From NCBI RefSeq assembly GCF_900111025.1, contig NZ_FOFN01000002.1, positions 62,001 to 126,000 on the forward strand: DNA of 64,000 nt, given 5' to 3'. The position numbers were made by a program, and so were the translations under genes. This DNA is from Hyunsoonleella jejuensis (GTDB taxonomy: Bacteria > Bacteroidota > Bacteroidia > Flavobacteriales > Flavobacteriaceae). The notes below the pieces were generated by a model, which did not search any database, was not told where the DNA came from, and saw nothing but the letters and a program-made list of their open reading frames with translations. Positions within the stretch are counted from its first letter, which is position 1. Every line of letters begins with the position of its first letter. Shown here one piece after another: positions 50,437 through 61,788 of this stretch.

Positions 50437-51711
50437 ATGAATATACCTAGAACTAGTTTTCCTCGCGTAGTTATTATAGGCGGTGGTTTTGCAGGAGTAG
50501 CATTAGCAAAAAAACTATCAAAGCAAGAGGTTCAGGTAGTATTAATAGACAAGCACAACTATCATACATTCCAACCACTTTTATATCAGGTATCTACAGG
50601 CGGCTTGGAGCCAGATTCGATCGCCTATCCGATAAGAAAAATTTTAAAGGATTTCCCTAATTTTTATTTTCGATTAGCTTCAGTTCAAGAAATTGACACA
50701 AAAAAAAATAAAGTAAAAACCAATATAGGCGATTTAAAGTTTGATTATTTGGTGGTAGCCTCTGGTTCCAAAACTAATTATTTTGGAAATTCTGAAATAG
50801 AGAAATACAGTATGGCCATGAAAACCATACCGCAATCTCTTAATCTGCGTAGCCTAATTCTTGAGAATTTTGAGGACGCGTTGCTAACTTCAGATTTAAA
50901 CGAGCGAAATGCTCTAATGAACTTTGTAATAGTTGGAGGAGGACCAACCGGTGTGGAATTGGCAGGAGCTTTGGCAGAAATTAAAAAAGGTATCTTACCT
51001 AAAGATTACCCGGATTTAGATACCCGTTTAGCGCAAATTCACATTGTGCAATCTGGAGATTGTATATTAAAGGGAATGAGCGAAAAGGCATCACGAAAAG
51101 CTGAGGATTTTTTAGAAAAACTAGGAGTTAATATTTGGAAAAATGTACGCGTTACAAATTATGATGGCAAGACAGTTACGACAGATACGGATTTAACTTT
51201 TGAAACAGCTACACTAGTTTGGGCAGCCGGCGTTAAAGGTGCAACCATAAAAGGGTTGGATTCTGAAGGTTTTATTACACGTGGTAATAGAATTTTGGTT
51301 AATGAATTCAATCAAGTTAAAGGCTTCGAACACATTTTTGCTATTGGCGATATTGCCTGTATGGTTTCGGAAGAACACCCCTATGGTTTCCCTATGATGG
51401 CGCAACCTGCAATACAACAAGGGAGTCAACTCGGTAGTAATTTAATAAGGATTATTGAAGAAAAACCAATGCAATCGTTTAAATACACTGATAAAGGTGC
51501 TATGGCTACAATTGGTAGGAATAAAGCTGTTGTAGACTTAAAAAAATGGAAGTTTCAAGGTGTTTTTGCTTGGTATATTTGGATGTTTGTTCACCTCTTC
51601 TTTCTTATTGGTTTTAGAAATCGCATGGTGGTTTTCGTAAATTGGGTTTATAATTATGTGCGCTTTGATAGGGAAGCACGTTTGATTATTCGTCCTTTTA
51701 AAAGAAATTAG
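50437..51711 (+). CDS. ndh: Type II NADH dehydrogenase (NAD(P)/FAD oxidoreductase)
   Basis: A protein of about 424 residues from ATG 50437 (MNIPRTSFPRVVIIGGGFAG). A longer start at 50416 would add seven residues before it. Two dinucleotide folds (GGGFAG, VGGGPTGVELAG), AIGDIA for FAD, and a C-terminal membrane-binding hydrophobic segment (about 370-400). It passes electrons from NADH to quinone without pumping protons. Confidence 0.9.
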   Translation: MNIPRTSFPRVVIIGGGFAGVALAKKLSKQEVQVVLIDKHNYHTFQPLLYQVSTGGLEPDSIAYPIRKILKDFPNFYFRLASVQEIDTKKNKVKTNIGDLKFDYLVVASGSKTNYFGNSEIEKYSMAMKTIPQSLNLRSLILENFEDALLTSDLNERNALMNFVIVGGGPTGVELAGALAEIKKGILPKDYPDLDTRLAQIHIVQSGDCILKGMSEKASRKAEDFLEKLGVNIWKNVRVTNYDGKTVTTDTDLTFETATLVWAAGVKGATIKGLDSEGFITRGNRILVNEFNQVKGFEHIFAIGDIACMVSEEHPYGFPMMAQPAIQQGSQLGSNLIRIIEEKPMQSFKYTDKGAMATIGRNKAVVDLKKWKFQGVFAWYIWMFVHLFFLIGFRNRMVVFVNWVYNYVRFDREARLIIRPFKRN

Positions 51712-51804
51712 TATTCTTTTTTCACTCTCTTAACATAGTATAAGATACGATGTCAGTTTTTTAATTACATTGAAGAACTATTAACAATCAAATTTTTATT
51801 AAAA

Positions 51805-52746
51805 ATGAAAAAATTAACTATCATCACCATGATACTGTTGTCAGGTATCATCTACTCTCAAACCAAAAAAAATGGTACAATCTATGAAGAGCATCCAGCT
51901 ATTGAAATTGCTGAACAAGCACAACAGGCTTTTATAAAAGGGGACACCACTAAGCTTAAAAGTCTTTTAGCAGATGATTTTAAATCATATAATGGTATGA
52001 ATACAAATCCTGATAATAAAGGTACTGACAAGTCAACGCTGCTAAGACAATCTATTTTTTGGAAAAACAATGCATCTTATTTGAGTATTGAAAGATGGCC
52101 GGGAGCATATCCAGATGCTCTAGAATATAAAAAGGATAACAAAGAAAAAGATGTTTGGGTGCAAACCTGGGATATGCTGAAAGGCGTTCATAATGAAACA
52201 GGAGTGAAGCTAAATATGCCACTACATAGACTTTTTGTGGTAAATAAAGACAATAAAATTAAAACGATGATAACCTATGATGACGGTAGGGTTTTTCAAA
52301 CTTTAAGATCTAGCTTTACGCCAAGAACTAATGGTACAATATATAATCATCATGACAATATTAATACCGTTAGAAATATGGTAGCCGCCTTAGAACATGG
52401 GGATGCTGATAAAGCCTTTGGTTATTTTACTGAAAACGCAAGATTTTCTAATCTCGATATGCCACGTGGTGAAACAAATTCTTTAGAAGAAGAAAAAGAA
52501 GCTTTTTTAAAAATGCTAGAGTCTTGGGATATTGAACGTATTGATGTCGTAGGTTACCCAGATTATTTAGAATATGAAATAGGTAACGGAAAAGTTGTGC
52601 AATCTTGGTGGGACTTTAGAGTGAAAAGAAAATCAGATAATAAGAGAGTTACTATTCCTGTATTATTGATTCATGATTTTAATGATGACGGTGAAATTAC
52701 AAGAGAAGCCGGTTATTACACAGTAGCTGCGATGATGGAAAAATAG
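51805..52746 (+). CDS. Secreted SnoaL/NTF2-like protein, two repeats
   Basis: A protein of 313 residues with signal peptide (IIYSQ). Two NTF2/SnoaL-like folds (about 25-165 and 180-310), each starting with an alpha-helix such as 'AQQAFIKGDTTKLKSLLADDF' and 'MVAALEHGDADKAFGYFTENA'. Binding pocket unknown. Terminator at 52767-52798. Confidence 0.85.
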   Translation: MKKLTIITMILLSGIIYSQTKKNGTIYEEHPAIEIAEQAQQAFIKGDTTKLKSLLADDFKSYNGMNTNPDNKGTDKSTLLRQSIFWKNNASYLSIERWPGAYPDALEYKKDNKEKDVWVQTWDMLKGVHNETGVKLNMPLHRLFVVNKDNKIKTMITYDDGRVFQTLRSSFTPRTNGTIYNHHDNINTVRNMVAALEHGDADKAFGYFTENARFSNLDMPRGETNSLEEEKEAFLKMLESWDIERIDVVGYPDYLEYEIGNGKVVQSWWDFRVKRKSDNKRVTIPVLLIHDFNDDGEITREAGYYTVAAMMEK

Positions 52747-52766
52747 TTTATAAATCCTTATAATTT

Positions 52767-52798
52767 AAAACCCTCAATTTAAAGTTGAGGGTTTTTTT
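52767..52798. terminator. Bidirectional terminator
   Basis: AAAACCCTCAA with TTGAGGGTTTT, 7-nt loop, followed by T-run. It lies between convergent genes and touches the stop codon at 52797. Confidence 0.85.
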
Positions 52799-53348
52799 AT
52801 AAATCATCGGTGAAATGTTTTCTTTCTTTTTTATTGCCAAACTTGTCTTTATTATAACTGGAAGAATTCCCTTTTGGAATAGACAAGGACGTCCACTGTT
52901 CTCCTTTGATCAACTTACCTAAAAATACAATTTGTCCCACATGGTAAGAGTAATGCGCTAGTTGCCTATTAATGGCTTCCGTAACTGTATGACCTTGATT
53001 TCTTATATAAACAATATATTCCAAATCTTTTTCCTCCAAAGATGTAATCGCTTCGAAGAGGCATTTCCATCCTTTATTCCAATATTCAACTATATCATCT
53101 TTAGAGGTAAAGCTATCGACAAATTCCATATCTCGATGTCGCCACTCTTTTTCACCATCCTCAGTTAAAAAATTAGTCCAACGACTTAACATATTGCCGG
53201 CTAAATGCTTTACAATTATTGAAATAGAATTGGAATCCTTAGCGAACTCCTTTTGCATTTCTTCAAAGCTTAAATTCTTAAAGGTTTTATCTCCTAAAGA
53301 TTTATAATATTGAAACTGCTTGATAATACTTGTTAAGTAACTTTCCAT
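52797..53348 (-). CDS. DinB/DUF1572-like protein
   Basis: A protein of 183 residues. It has the four-helix DinB pattern with three metal His: SIIVKHLAGNM, then HYSYHVGQIVFLGK at the end. Members may be thiol-dependent transferases. Cytoplasmic. Confidence 0.87.
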   Translation of the reverse strand: MESYLTSIIKQFQYYKSLGDKTFKNLSFEEMQKEFAKDSNSISIIVKHLAGNMLSRWTNFLTEDGEKEWRHRDMEFVDSFTSKDDIVEYWNKGWKCLFEAITSLEEKDLEYIVYIRNQGHTVTEAINRQLAHYSYHVGQIVFLGKLIKGEQWTSLSIPKGNSSSYNKDKFGNKKERKHFTDDL

Positions 53349-53413
53349 TTCGCTAAAAACTTCAAAATATAATTACCTGCTCTTATTTTTGGAACCTTAT
53401 AGTTACCTTTTGA

Positions 53414-53899
53414 TTATTCTTTTGGTATAAACTTAAGAGCCACTCCGTTTATACAATGCCTTTTTCCAGTAGTTTCTCTAGGGCCGTCATTAAAAACATG
53501 TCCTAAATGTCCACCACAAGTAGCACAATGCTCCTCAGTTCTAGCATACCCTAAATTATAGTCGGTAGAAAAAGCCACGTTGCCTTTTATTTCCCTATCA
53601 AAACTAGGCCATCCACTGCCGGAATCGTATTTATGTTTACTTTTAAAAAGCGGGGTATCGCAACCTTTGCAAACGTAAATTCCCTCTTTATAGTTTTTAT
53701 TTAGCGGACTCGAAAAAGCACGCTCGGTGCCTTCTTTTCGCAATACGTAATATTCCATATCCGTAAGTTGTTCTTTCCATTCCTCATCAGTTTTAGAAAC
53801 CTCATAAGTTTTTTCCTTATCTTTTTTTGCGTCTTTTTGGGCATTAGAATTACAATTGAAAAAAAAGGAAAATAGAATTAGTAACAAAAATTTATTCAT
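53414..53899 (-). CDS. msrB: Methionine-R-sulfoxide reductase MsrB, lipoprotein form
   Basis: A protein of 161 residues. A lipobox (FFFNC, Cys16) anchors it, then a charged linker and an SelR domain with zinc pairs C77-x2-C80 and C125-x2-C128 and catalytic C149 (RHCINGVALKF). It repairs oxidised methionine in envelope proteins. Confidence 0.94.
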   Translation of the reverse strand: MNKFLLLILFSFFFNCNSNAQKDAKKDKEKTYEVSKTDEEWKEQLTDMEYYVLRKEGTERAFSSPLNKNYKEGIYVCKGCDTPLFKSKHKYDSGSGWPSFDREIKGNVAFSTDYNLGYARTEEHCATCGGHLGHVFNDGPRETTGKRHCINGVALKFIPKE

Positions 53900-54112
53900 A
53901 GCATTGTTTTTTTATTGTTAAGTCGATAAAAGCCACTTTTAATAACACATAGTATTTTTTGAATGCGTCAAATAATATTCAGAAAACATTAATTTATATT
54001 TATTAATTAAATTATGTTTGTAACAAATACCTTGAGTGACCAATAAATATAATACGTGTCTTAAAATTATAAGTATTGATTTTGTATTTTTAACTTTAAA
54101 TTTAACGTTATC

Positions 54113-54934
54113 ATGAAACAACATAAGTTTTTTATAGGATTTGTTATGGCGCTAATGCTTATCGCATGTGCCACAAACCCTTTCACAGGTAAAAAAACAA
54201 TGGCATTAGTGTCTAATTCCCAGCTATTCCCTACGTCATTTTCACAGTATAATCAATTTCTAAACGAAAATAACGTCGTTACGGGAACTAAAGATGCAGA
54301 AATGATAAAACGTGTTGGACAACGTATTGCTGTAGCTGCAGAACGCTACCTAAACGCAAACGGGCATCATGGCTATTTAAAAGACTATAAATGGGAGTAT
54401 AACTTAGTACAAGATGAAACAGTGAATGCTTGGTGCATGCCAGGTGGCAAAATTGTGTTTTACACTGGTATTTTACCAATCGCAGAAAATGAAGCCGGTG
54501 TTGCCGCTATTATGGGGCATGAAGTGGCCCATGCTTTGGCAAATCATGGTCAGCAGCGCATGAGTGCAGGCATATTGCAACAAGTAGGAGCAGTTGCAGG
54601 GAATGTAGCCATTCAGGATGATCAAACTAGGGCAATATTTAATCAAGCTTATGGTATTGGATCTCAAGTAGGAGTGATGCTTCCTTTTAGTAGAAGCCAT
54701 GAAACAGAAGCCGACTTAATAGGCACTTACCTTATGGCAATTGCTGGTTATAATCCATCGGAGGCTGCTGAATTATGGAAGCGTATGAAGAGTAAAAGTG
54801 GTGGGCAAGCACCACCAGAATTTATGAGCACACATCCATCAAATGATACCAGAATTGCAAATTTAACGAAGTGGGCGCCTAAAGCTAAGGAAGAGGCCAA
54901 AAAGTATGGTGTTACAACATTTAGGAATTATTAA
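54113..54934 (+). CDS. M48-family metalloprotease lipoprotein
   Basis: A protein of 273 residues. Lipobox LIAC (Cys19) and zinc motif HEVAH (136-140) with the third ligand Glu in SHETEAD. It resembles BepA/LoiP, which degrade misassembled outer-membrane proteins. Terminator at 54965-54994. Confidence 0.93.
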   Translation: MKQHKFFIGFVMALMLIACATNPFTGKKTMALVSNSQLFPTSFSQYNQFLNENNVVTGTKDAEMIKRVGQRIAVAAERYLNANGHHGYLKDYKWEYNLVQDETVNAWCMPGGKIVFYTGILPIAENEAGVAAIMGHEVAHALANHGQQRMSAGILQQVGAVAGNVAIQDDQTRAIFNQAYGIGSQVGVMLPFSRSHETEADLIGTYLMAIAGYNPSEAAELWKRMKSKSGGQAPPEFMSTHPSNDTRIANLTKWAPKAKEEAKKYGVTTFRNY

Positions 54935-54964
54935 GATATAGAATAAAATAATTGTTTATTTTCG

Positions 54965-54994
54965 AAGTCACGCAACTAATGCGTGACTTTTTTT
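54965..54994 (+). terminator. Terminator after the M48 gene
   Basis: AAGTCACGCA and TGCGTGACTT stem, loop 5 nt, then T7. It ends at the base before the MFS start codon (54995), which also shows that the in-frame GTG at 54983 is not the start. Confidence 0.85.
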
Positions 54995-56371
54995 ATGATT
55001 CAACTTGAAAAGGGAAGCAAAAAACTTTTAAATGCATGGGCATTTTACGATTGGGCAAATTCTGTATATACGTTAACAATTGCATCTTCCATTTTTCCAC
55101 TGTTTTATTCTAGCCTTTTTGATACTAAAGAACAATTAGTATCAGCTTTTGGTTTTGAAATGAAACAAACTGTTCTTATATCAATAGTTACGGCGTTCAC
55201 CTTTTTGGTGGTTGCATTTTTGTCACCTTTATTGTCTGGTATTGCAGATTATGTAGGCAACAAGAAGAACTTCATGAAATTCTTTTGTTATTTAGGAGGT
55301 TTAGGGTGTATTGGCTTATACTTTTTTAATTTAGATCATATACATATCAGCATCCTATTTTATTTTATGGGATTGTTAGGGTATTGGGGGAGTTTGGTGT
55401 TTTATAATTCCTATTTACCAGATATAGCTTATCCTGAACAACAGGATGCCATTAGTGCGAAAGGTTTTTCTTGGGGATATATTGGAAGTGTTATATTGTT
55501 GATTTTCAATTTAGTAATGGTACTGTTTCCTAATTGGTTTGGTTTTGACATTAGTATTTCTGAGGATATCAAATTAAATGGAAACGAGACCGAAATTGCA
55601 GAAGCGTTAGAAAAAGCAAAAAACGTAGCTTCGCTTCAGGCTATGAAAATTTCGTTTATCACTGTTGGTTTATGGTGGATTCTATTTAGTCAGTATACAT
55701 TTTATTATTTGCCAAAAGGAAGTTCAAAGGGGCATAAAGTAACCAAAGCGGTCGTGTTTAATGGCTTTCGTGAATTAAAATCTGTTTGGGCTGAATTAAA
55801 AGGAAATTTAAGGTTAAAGCGCTATTTAAATGCGTTTTTTGTATTTAGTATGGCGGTACAAACTATAATGCTCATGGCTGTTTACTTCGGTGAAAAGGAG
55901 ATTTTATGGGAAAGTGATGGAGAAAAAACTATTGGTTTAATAGGAAGCATTTTGGCAATTCAGCTTGTTGCAGTTTTAGGCGCTATATTAACCTCTAAAC
56001 TATCTGAAAGGTTTGGAAATATTAAAGCTTTAATTGTTATTAATTTTATTTGGATGGCATTATGCTTTTATGCCTACTTTATGAAAACACCAGTTCAATT
56101 TTATATCGCAGCTACGATGGTTGGGTTTGTAATGGGTGGCGTGCAATCCTTAGGAAGATCTACATATTCTAAATTTTTACCTGATACTACTGACACAGCC
56201 TCATATTTTAGTTTTTATGATGTTGCGGAAAAAATCGGTATCGTTATTGGTATGTCCATTTTTGCAGTGGTAGATGAGCTATACACCATGCGCTCCGCAA
56301 TTTTATTTTTGTTTGTATTCTTCTTAATGGGAATCGTTTTATTATTTCGAGTACCAAAATCAACGTCATAA
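54995..56371 (+). CDS. UMF1-type MFS transporter
   Basis: A protein of about 458 residues with 12 predicted TM helices and the UMF1 (Atg22-like) start NAWAFYDWANSVYTLTI. The start ATG 54995 is chosen because an in-frame GTG at 54983 lies inside the preceding terminator. Substrate unknown. Confidence 0.88.
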   Translation: MIQLEKGSKKLLNAWAFYDWANSVYTLTIASSIFPLFYSSLFDTKEQLVSAFGFEMKQTVLISIVTAFTFLVVAFLSPLLSGIADYVGNKKNFMKFFCYLGGLGCIGLYFFNLDHIHISILFYFMGLLGYWGSLVFYNSYLPDIAYPEQQDAISAKGFSWGYIGSVILLIFNLVMVLFPNWFGFDISISEDIKLNGNETEIAEALEKAKNVASLQAMKISFITVGLWWILFSQYTFYYLPKGSSKGHKVTKAVVFNGFRELKSVWAELKGNLRLKRYLNAFFVFSMAVQTIMLMAVYFGEKEILWESDGEKTIGLIGSILAIQLVAVLGAILTSKLSERFGNIKALIVINFIWMALCFYAYFMKTPVQFYIAATMVGFVMGGVQSLGRSTYSKFLPDTTDTASYFSFYDVAEKIGIVIGMSIFAVVDELYTMRSAILFLFVFFLMGIVLLFRVPKSTS

Positions 56372-56405
56372 AAAAAGCCCTTCTGCATAGACAAAAGGAC
56401 TTTTT
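56371..56405. terminator. Imperfect bidirectional terminator
   Basis: AAAAAAG / CTTTTT ends with a mismatched middle stem (CCCTT against AAGGA), between convergent MFS and clpC stops. Confidence 0.6.
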
Positions 56406-56422
56406 CAAACTCAATATTATTT

Positions 56423-58975
56423 TTAAGATTCGGTAGTATTTTCAGCCTTCTCAATCTCTATACTTAATTCATCCGTTTTCTTATCTAAATCGATAATAAT
56501 CTTATCGCCTTCACGTAAATTAGATGCCACAATCTCTTCTGCTAAAGCGTCTTCAATATATTTCTGAATAGCCCGCTTTAGTGGTCTTGCACCGTATTGT
56601 TTATCAAACCCTTTATCGGCAATATAATTTTTAGCCGGCTTAGTTAATTTTAAATCATATCCCAAACCTTTAATTCTTGCTAAGAGCTTTTCTAATTCAA
56701 TATCAATAATTAAATTGATGTCTTCTTTTTCAAGCGGATTAAACACTACCACGTCATCAATTCTATTTAGGAATTCAGGAGCAAACGATTTTTTAAGTGC
56801 ATTTTCAATAACTTTAACTGCATTAGCATCTTCTTGTGCTTTTTGAGAAGCTGTACCAAAACCAATCCCAGTACCGAAATCTTTTAATTTTCTAGCACCA
56901 ATGTTAGACGTCATAATGATGATTGTATTTCTAAAATCAATCTTTCTGCCCAAACTATCAGTTAAATGTCCATCGTCAAGTACTTGAAGCAACATGTTAA
57001 ACACATCTGGATGTGCTTTTTCAATTTCGTCTAAAAGAATTACAGAATATGGTTTTCTGCGAACTTTTTCGGTTAACTGTCCACCTTCTTCATAGCCAAC
57101 ATATCCTGGAGGTGCTCCCACTAAACGCGAAATGGCAAACTTCTCCATATACTCACTCATATCAATTCTAATTAAAGAATCTTCGCTATCAAATAATTCA
57201 CGAGACAATACTTTGGCTAGCTGCGTTTTACCAACACCTGTTTGCCCTAAGAAAATAAACGAACCAATGGGTTTGTTAGGATCTTTTAAGCCAGCGCGAT
57301 TACGCTGAATAGCTTTTACCACTTTAGCAACAGCCTCGTCTTGACCTATAACCTTACCTTTTATTAAGTTGGGTAATTCGGCTAGTTTATTAATCTCGGT
57401 TTGTGCAATTCTATTTACAGGTATTCCCGTCATCATAGAAACCACGTCAGCTACATTGTCTTCGGTAACAATCTCCCGATGCAATTTGGTTTCTTCTTCC
57501 CACTTTTCTTGGGCAATAGCTAAATCTTTCTCCAAACGCTTTTCATCGTCCCTAAGTTTAGCAGCCTCTTCATATTTCTGTTTTTTAACCACAGAATTTT
57601 TAGTTTCCCTTACTTGCTCAAGTTGCTTTTCAAGCTCTAAGATTTGTTGAGGCACATCAATATTGGTAATATGAACACGCGATCCAGCTTCATCTAACGC
57701 ATCAATAGCTTTATCTGGAAGAAACCTGTCCGTCATATACCTATTGGTTAGTTTCACACAAGCTTCAACAGCCTCAGGCGTAAAATCTACATTATGATGT
57801 TCTTCGTATTTTCCTTTTATGTTGTTTAATATTTCAATGGTTTCCTCAACAGTTGTAGGTTGTACAATTACTTTTTGGAAACGGCGCTCTAGAGCACCAT
57901 CTTTTTCAATATACTGTCTATATTCATCAAGAGTTGTAGCGCCTATACATTGAATTTCCCCACGTGCCAAAGCTGGTTTAAACATGTTTGAAGCATCTAA
58001 ACTCCCTGTAGCGCCACCAGCACCAACTATGGTGTGAATTTCATCTATAAATAAAATAACATCATCATTCTTTTCGAGCTCGTTCATAACAGCTTTCATC
58101 CGCTCTTCAAATTGTCCACGATATTTTGTACCAGCTACTAAACTTGCTAAATCGAGAGTTACAACGCGCTTGTTGAAAAGAATTCGTGATACCTTTCGCT
58201 TTACAATTCTTAGCGCTAAACCTTCAGCAATGGCAGATTTACCAACACCAGGTTCACCTATTAAAAGTGGGTTATTTTTCTTTCTTCTGCTTAAAATCTG
58301 TGACACGCGCTGTATTTCGGCTTCTCTACCTACAACAGGGTCAAGCTTACCTTCTTCAGCTAAAACCGTTAAATCACGTCCAAAATTATCCAAAACAGGT
58401 GTTTTAGACTTTTTGTTGGACTTACCTGAAGGCGTGTTAAATATATTGTCCTTTTGAGATTCCTCGCCTAAATTTGAATCGTCATCTTGAAAAGATTCAG
58501 CTTTAGGTTCTATATACTCATCATTTTCGTTTGTAATCATTTGTTTAAATTGTTCTTTAACATTATCGTAGTCAACTTTTAATTTATTAAGTAGTTTGGT
58601 TGTTGGATCATTTTCGTTTCTAAGAATACACAACAGCAAGTGCGCCGTATTTATAGAAGTGCTTTGAAATAACTTCGCTTCCAAAAACGTGGTTTTTAAA
58701 GCACGTTCTGCTTGTCGCGTCAAATGCAAGTTTTTCTTTTGGTTGGAAGCTACACTTATATTTGGATTTGCAGGACTTAAAATTTCAACCTTTCGGCGCA
58801 AATGGTTTAAATCCACATCCAATGCATTTAATATATCAATAGCCTTACCGTTTCCATCACGCAACAATCCAAGCATGAGATGCTCGGTACCAATAAAATC
58901 ATGGCCTAAGCGCAATGCTTCCTCTTTGCTATATGCAATTACATCTTTTACTCTAGGGGAAAAATTATCATCCAT
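56423..58975 (-). CDS. clpC: ClpC AAA+ chaperone-protease subunit
   Basis: A protein of 850 residues. N-domain repeats (1-145), AAA+ 1 with Walker A GEPGVGKS, a middle coiled-coil with a UVR-like segment (about 420-475), AAA+ 2 with GQTGVGKT and the VGF/P-loop end. It unfolds substrates for ClpP. No clpP nearby. The gyrA gene is divergent, 262 nt away. Confidence 0.95.
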   Translation of the reverse strand: MDDNFSPRVKDVIAYSKEEALRLGHDFIGTEHLMLGLLRDGNGKAIDILNALDVDLNHLRRKVEILSPANPNISVASNQKKNLHLTRQAERALKTTFLEAKLFQSTSINTAHLLLCILRNENDPTTKLLNKLKVDYDNVKEQFKQMITNENDEYIEPKAESFQDDDSNLGEESQKDNIFNTPSGKSNKKSKTPVLDNFGRDLTVLAEEGKLDPVVGREAEIQRVSQILSRRKKNNPLLIGEPGVGKSAIAEGLALRIVKRKVSRILFNKRVVTLDLASLVAGTKYRGQFEERMKAVMNELEKNDDVILFIDEIHTIVGAGGATGSLDASNMFKPALARGEIQCIGATTLDEYRQYIEKDGALERRFQKVIVQPTTVEETIEILNNIKGKYEEHHNVDFTPEAVEACVKLTNRYMTDRFLPDKAIDALDEAGSRVHITNIDVPQQILELEKQLEQVRETKNSVVKKQKYEEAAKLRDDEKRLEKDLAIAQEKWEEETKLHREIVTEDNVADVVSMMTGIPVNRIAQTEINKLAELPNLIKGKVIGQDEAVAKVVKAIQRNRAGLKDPNKPIGSFIFLGQTGVGKTQLAKVLSRELFDSEDSLIRIDMSEYMEKFAISRLVGAPPGYVGYEEGGQLTEKVRRKPYSVILLDEIEKAHPDVFNMLLQVLDDGHLTDSLGRKIDFRNTIIIMTSNIGARKLKDFGTGIGFGTASQKAQEDANAVKVIENALKKSFAPEFLNRIDDVVVFNPLEKEDINLIIDIELEKLLARIKGLGYDLKLTKPAKNYIADKGFDKQYGARPLKRAIQKYIEDALAEEIVASNLREGDKIIIDLDKKTDELSIEIEKAENTTES

Positions 58976-59237
58976 ATCTAAATTCCTTTCTGCACTAAAA
59001 ATACTAAATTACTTTTACTAATGGCAAAAACCATACCTGAAAATAAAGTAGTGGTGCTAATTGACGAAAAAATAATCAAAAAATCAAAGTTTCCAGGCTC
59101 ATAGTTATTAACGAAAAAAAGGGGTTAAATTGTTAATAAAAAGTCCTAAATTGAAAGAGCAAAACACTTATTCTCACTGATGAAATTCGTATATTAGCAT
59201 GTTTTGAAAAATTCGTAAAAACTAAATTAAATTATAT

Positions 59238-61772
59238 ATGGCAGAAGGAGAAAAACTGATACCTATTAACATTGAGGATGAAATGAAATCTGCGTACATT
59301 GATTACTCAATGTCGGTCATTGTGTCACGTGCGTTACCAGATGTAAGAGATGGCTTAAAACCGGTTCATAGACGCGTATTATATGGTATGCACGAACTTG
59401 GGGTTAGAGCCAATTCGGCACACAAGAAATCTGCAAGAATAGTAGGTGAGGTTTTAGGTAAATATCACCCTCATGGTGATACATCGGTTTATGATACTAT
59501 GGTGCGTATGGCTCAAGAATGGAGCTTGCGTTACATGTTGGTCGATGGCCAGGGTAATTTTGGTTCTGTGGATGGTGATAGTCCTGCAGCAATGCGTTAT
59601 ACAGAAGCAAGAATGCAAAAGATTTCGGAAGAAATGTTGGCGGATATCGACAAGGAAACCGTAGATCATAAGTTAAATTTTGATGATACACTACACGAGC
59701 CAACCGTTTTGCCTACAAGAATACCAGGGCTTTTAGTAAACGGCGCTTCTGGAATTGCCGTAGGTATGGCTACAAATATGCCCCCTCACAATCTAACAGA
59801 GGTTATTAATGGCATTATTGCTTATATCGATAATACTGATATTGATATTGACGCGCTAATGCAGCACGTTAAAGCTCCGGATTTTCCAACAGGCGGTACT
59901 ATTTATGGATATGACGGTGTTAGGGATGCATTTCATACCGGTCGAGGAAGAATTGTACTTCGAGGTAAAGCAAATATTGAGGAAGTTAACGGGCGAGAAT
60001 GTATAATTGTCGACGAAATTCCATACCAAGTTAATAAGGCAGAAATGATTAAAAAAACTGCCGATTTGGTTAATGAGAAAAAGTTGGAAGGTATCTCTAC
60101 AATTCGTGACGAATCTGATAGAAAAGGGATGCGCATCGTGTACGTTTTAAAGCGTGATGCCATTCCAAATATTGTATTAAACAAATTATACAAGTACACA
60201 GCTCTACAGTCCTCATTTAGTGTTAACAACATTGCTTTAGTTAATGGAAGACCACAGCTTTTAAATCTGAAGGATTTAATACATTATTTTGTTGAACATC
60301 GGCATGAAGTAGTAGTTAGAAGAACCACCTACGAATTGCGAAAAGCAGAAGAACGCGCTCACATTTTAGAAGGCTTAATTATTGCCTCTGATAATATAGA
60401 TGAAGTGATTCAAATTATACGGGCATCGTCAAATGCAGATGAAGCACGTACAAACTTAATCAAGCGTTTTGAACTTTCAGAAATTCAGGCACGCGCCATC
60501 GTAGAGATGCGTTTACGCCAGTTGACAGGACTGGAACAAGATAAGCTGCGTTCAGAGTACGATGAAATTATTAAAACTATTGCCGAATTAAAGGATATTC
60601 TTGATAAGAAAGAACGTAGAATGGCTATCATTAAAGACGAATTAGAAGTAATTCGTGATAAATACGGTGACGAAAGACGTTCTGTAATAGAATATGCTGG
60701 TGGTGATTTGAGTATTGAGGACATGATTCCTAATGAAAAAGTGGTGATTACCATCTCACATGCAGGTTATATCAAACGCACATCGCTTAACGAGTACAAA
60801 ACACAAAATAGAGGTGGTGTAGGACAAAAAGCATCCACTACACGGAATGAAGATTTCTTAGAGCATTTATTCGTTGGCACCAACCATCAATATATGTTAT
60901 TCTTTACGCAAAAAGGAAAATGTTTCTGGATGCGCGTATATGAAATTCCTGAAGGCGCAAAAACATCTAAAGGTAGAGCAATTCAAAACCTTATAAATAT
61001 TGAGCAAGATGATAAAGTAATGGCTTTCATCTGTACACAAGATTTAAAAGATGACGATTATATCAATAGTCACTATGTGATTATGGCAACTAAAAAAGGG
61101 CAAGTTAAAAAGACATCTTTAGAGCAGTATTCCCGTCCTAGAACTAATGGTATTAATGCCATTACGATAAAAGAGGACGATGAATTACTAGAAGCCAAAT
61201 TAACAACTGGTGAAAGCCAAGTAATGTTAGCGTTAAAATCCGGTAAGGCAATACGTTTTGAAGAGGCTAAAACAAGGCCTATGGGCAGGAACGCCTCAGG
61301 AGTTCGTGGAATTACCCTTGCCAATGATAACGATGAAGTTATTGGAATGATAGCTGTTGATGATATGGAAAGCAATATTCTTGTAGTTTCTGAAAATGGC
61401 TATGGTAAGCGTTCTAGTTTAGATGATTATCGCATTACAAATAGAGGTGGTAAAGGTGTAAAAACCATTTCAATAACTGATAAAACTGGCAATTTAGTAT
61501 CTATTAAAAATGTAACAGATAACGATGACCTAATGATTATCAACAAATCGGGTATTGCTATAAGAATGGCAGTTGAGGATTTACGGGTTATGGGACGCGC
61601 CACTCAGGGAGTAAAACTAATCAATCTTAAAGGTCAAGATTCCATTGCGGCCGTAGCAAAAGTAATGCACGATGAGGATGATGTTGATGATACAGAAAGT
61701 ATTGAGAATACTGAACCTACAAACGATGGCACAACTGTTGATAATAATAACGAGAACAACAATAATGAATAA
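59238..61772 (+). CDS. gyrA: DNA gyrase subunit A
   Basis: A protein of 844 residues. Catalytic Tyr121 in [13 protein letters not shown] positions Thr82 and Asp86 (E. coli 83/87). Thr82 is the wild-type residue in flavobacteria and does not show quinolone resistance by itself. Beta-pinwheel CTD with GQKAST-like boxes, then an acidic, Asn-rich tail. Confidence 0.97.
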   Translation: MAEGEKLIPINIEDEMKSAYIDYSMSVIVSRALPDVRDGLKPVHRRVLYGMHELGVRANSAHKKSARIVGEVLGKYHPHGDTSVYDTMVRMAQEWSLRYMLVDGQGNFGSVDGDSPAAMRYTEARMQKISEEMLADIDKETVDHKLNFDDTLHEPTVLPTRIPGLLVNGASGIAVGMATNMPPHNLTEVINGIIAYIDNTDIDIDALMQHVKAPDFPTGGTIYGYDGVRDAFHTGRGRIVLRGKANIEEVNGRECIIVDEIPYQVNKAEMIKKTADLVNEKKLEGISTIRDESDRKGMRIVYVLKRDAIPNIVLNKLYKYTALQSSFSVNNIALVNGRPQLLNLKDLIHYFVEHRHEVVVRRTTYELRKAEERAHILEGLIIASDNIDEVIQIIRASSNADEARTNLIKRFELSEIQARAIVEMRLRQLTGLEQDKLRSEYDEIIKTIAELKDILDKKERRMAIIKDELEVIRDKYGDERRSVIEYAGGDLSIEDMIPNEKVVITISHAGYIKRTSLNEYKTQNRGGVGQKASTTRNEDFLEHLFVGTNHQYMLFFTQKGKCFWMRVYEIPEGAKTSKGRAIQNLINIEQDDKVMAFICTQDLKDDDYINSHYVIMATKKGQVKKTSLEQYSRPRTNGINAITIKEDDELLEAKLTTGESQVMLALKSGKAIRFEEAKTRPMGRNASGVRGITLANDNDEVIGMIAVDDMESNILVVSENGYGKRSSLDDYRITNRGGKGVKTISITDKTGNLVSIKNVTDNDDLMIINKSGIAIRMAVEDLRVMGRATQGVKLINLKGQDSIAAVAKVMHDEDDVDDTESIENTEPTNDGTTVDNNNENNNNE

Positions 61773-61788
61773 CAAATTAAATTAAAAA

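Noticed and set aside
59310-59500. Quinolone-resistance mutation in gyrA (Thr at the Ser83 position)
   Set aside because: Thr82 is the usual wild-type residue in flavobacteria, and Asp86 is intact.
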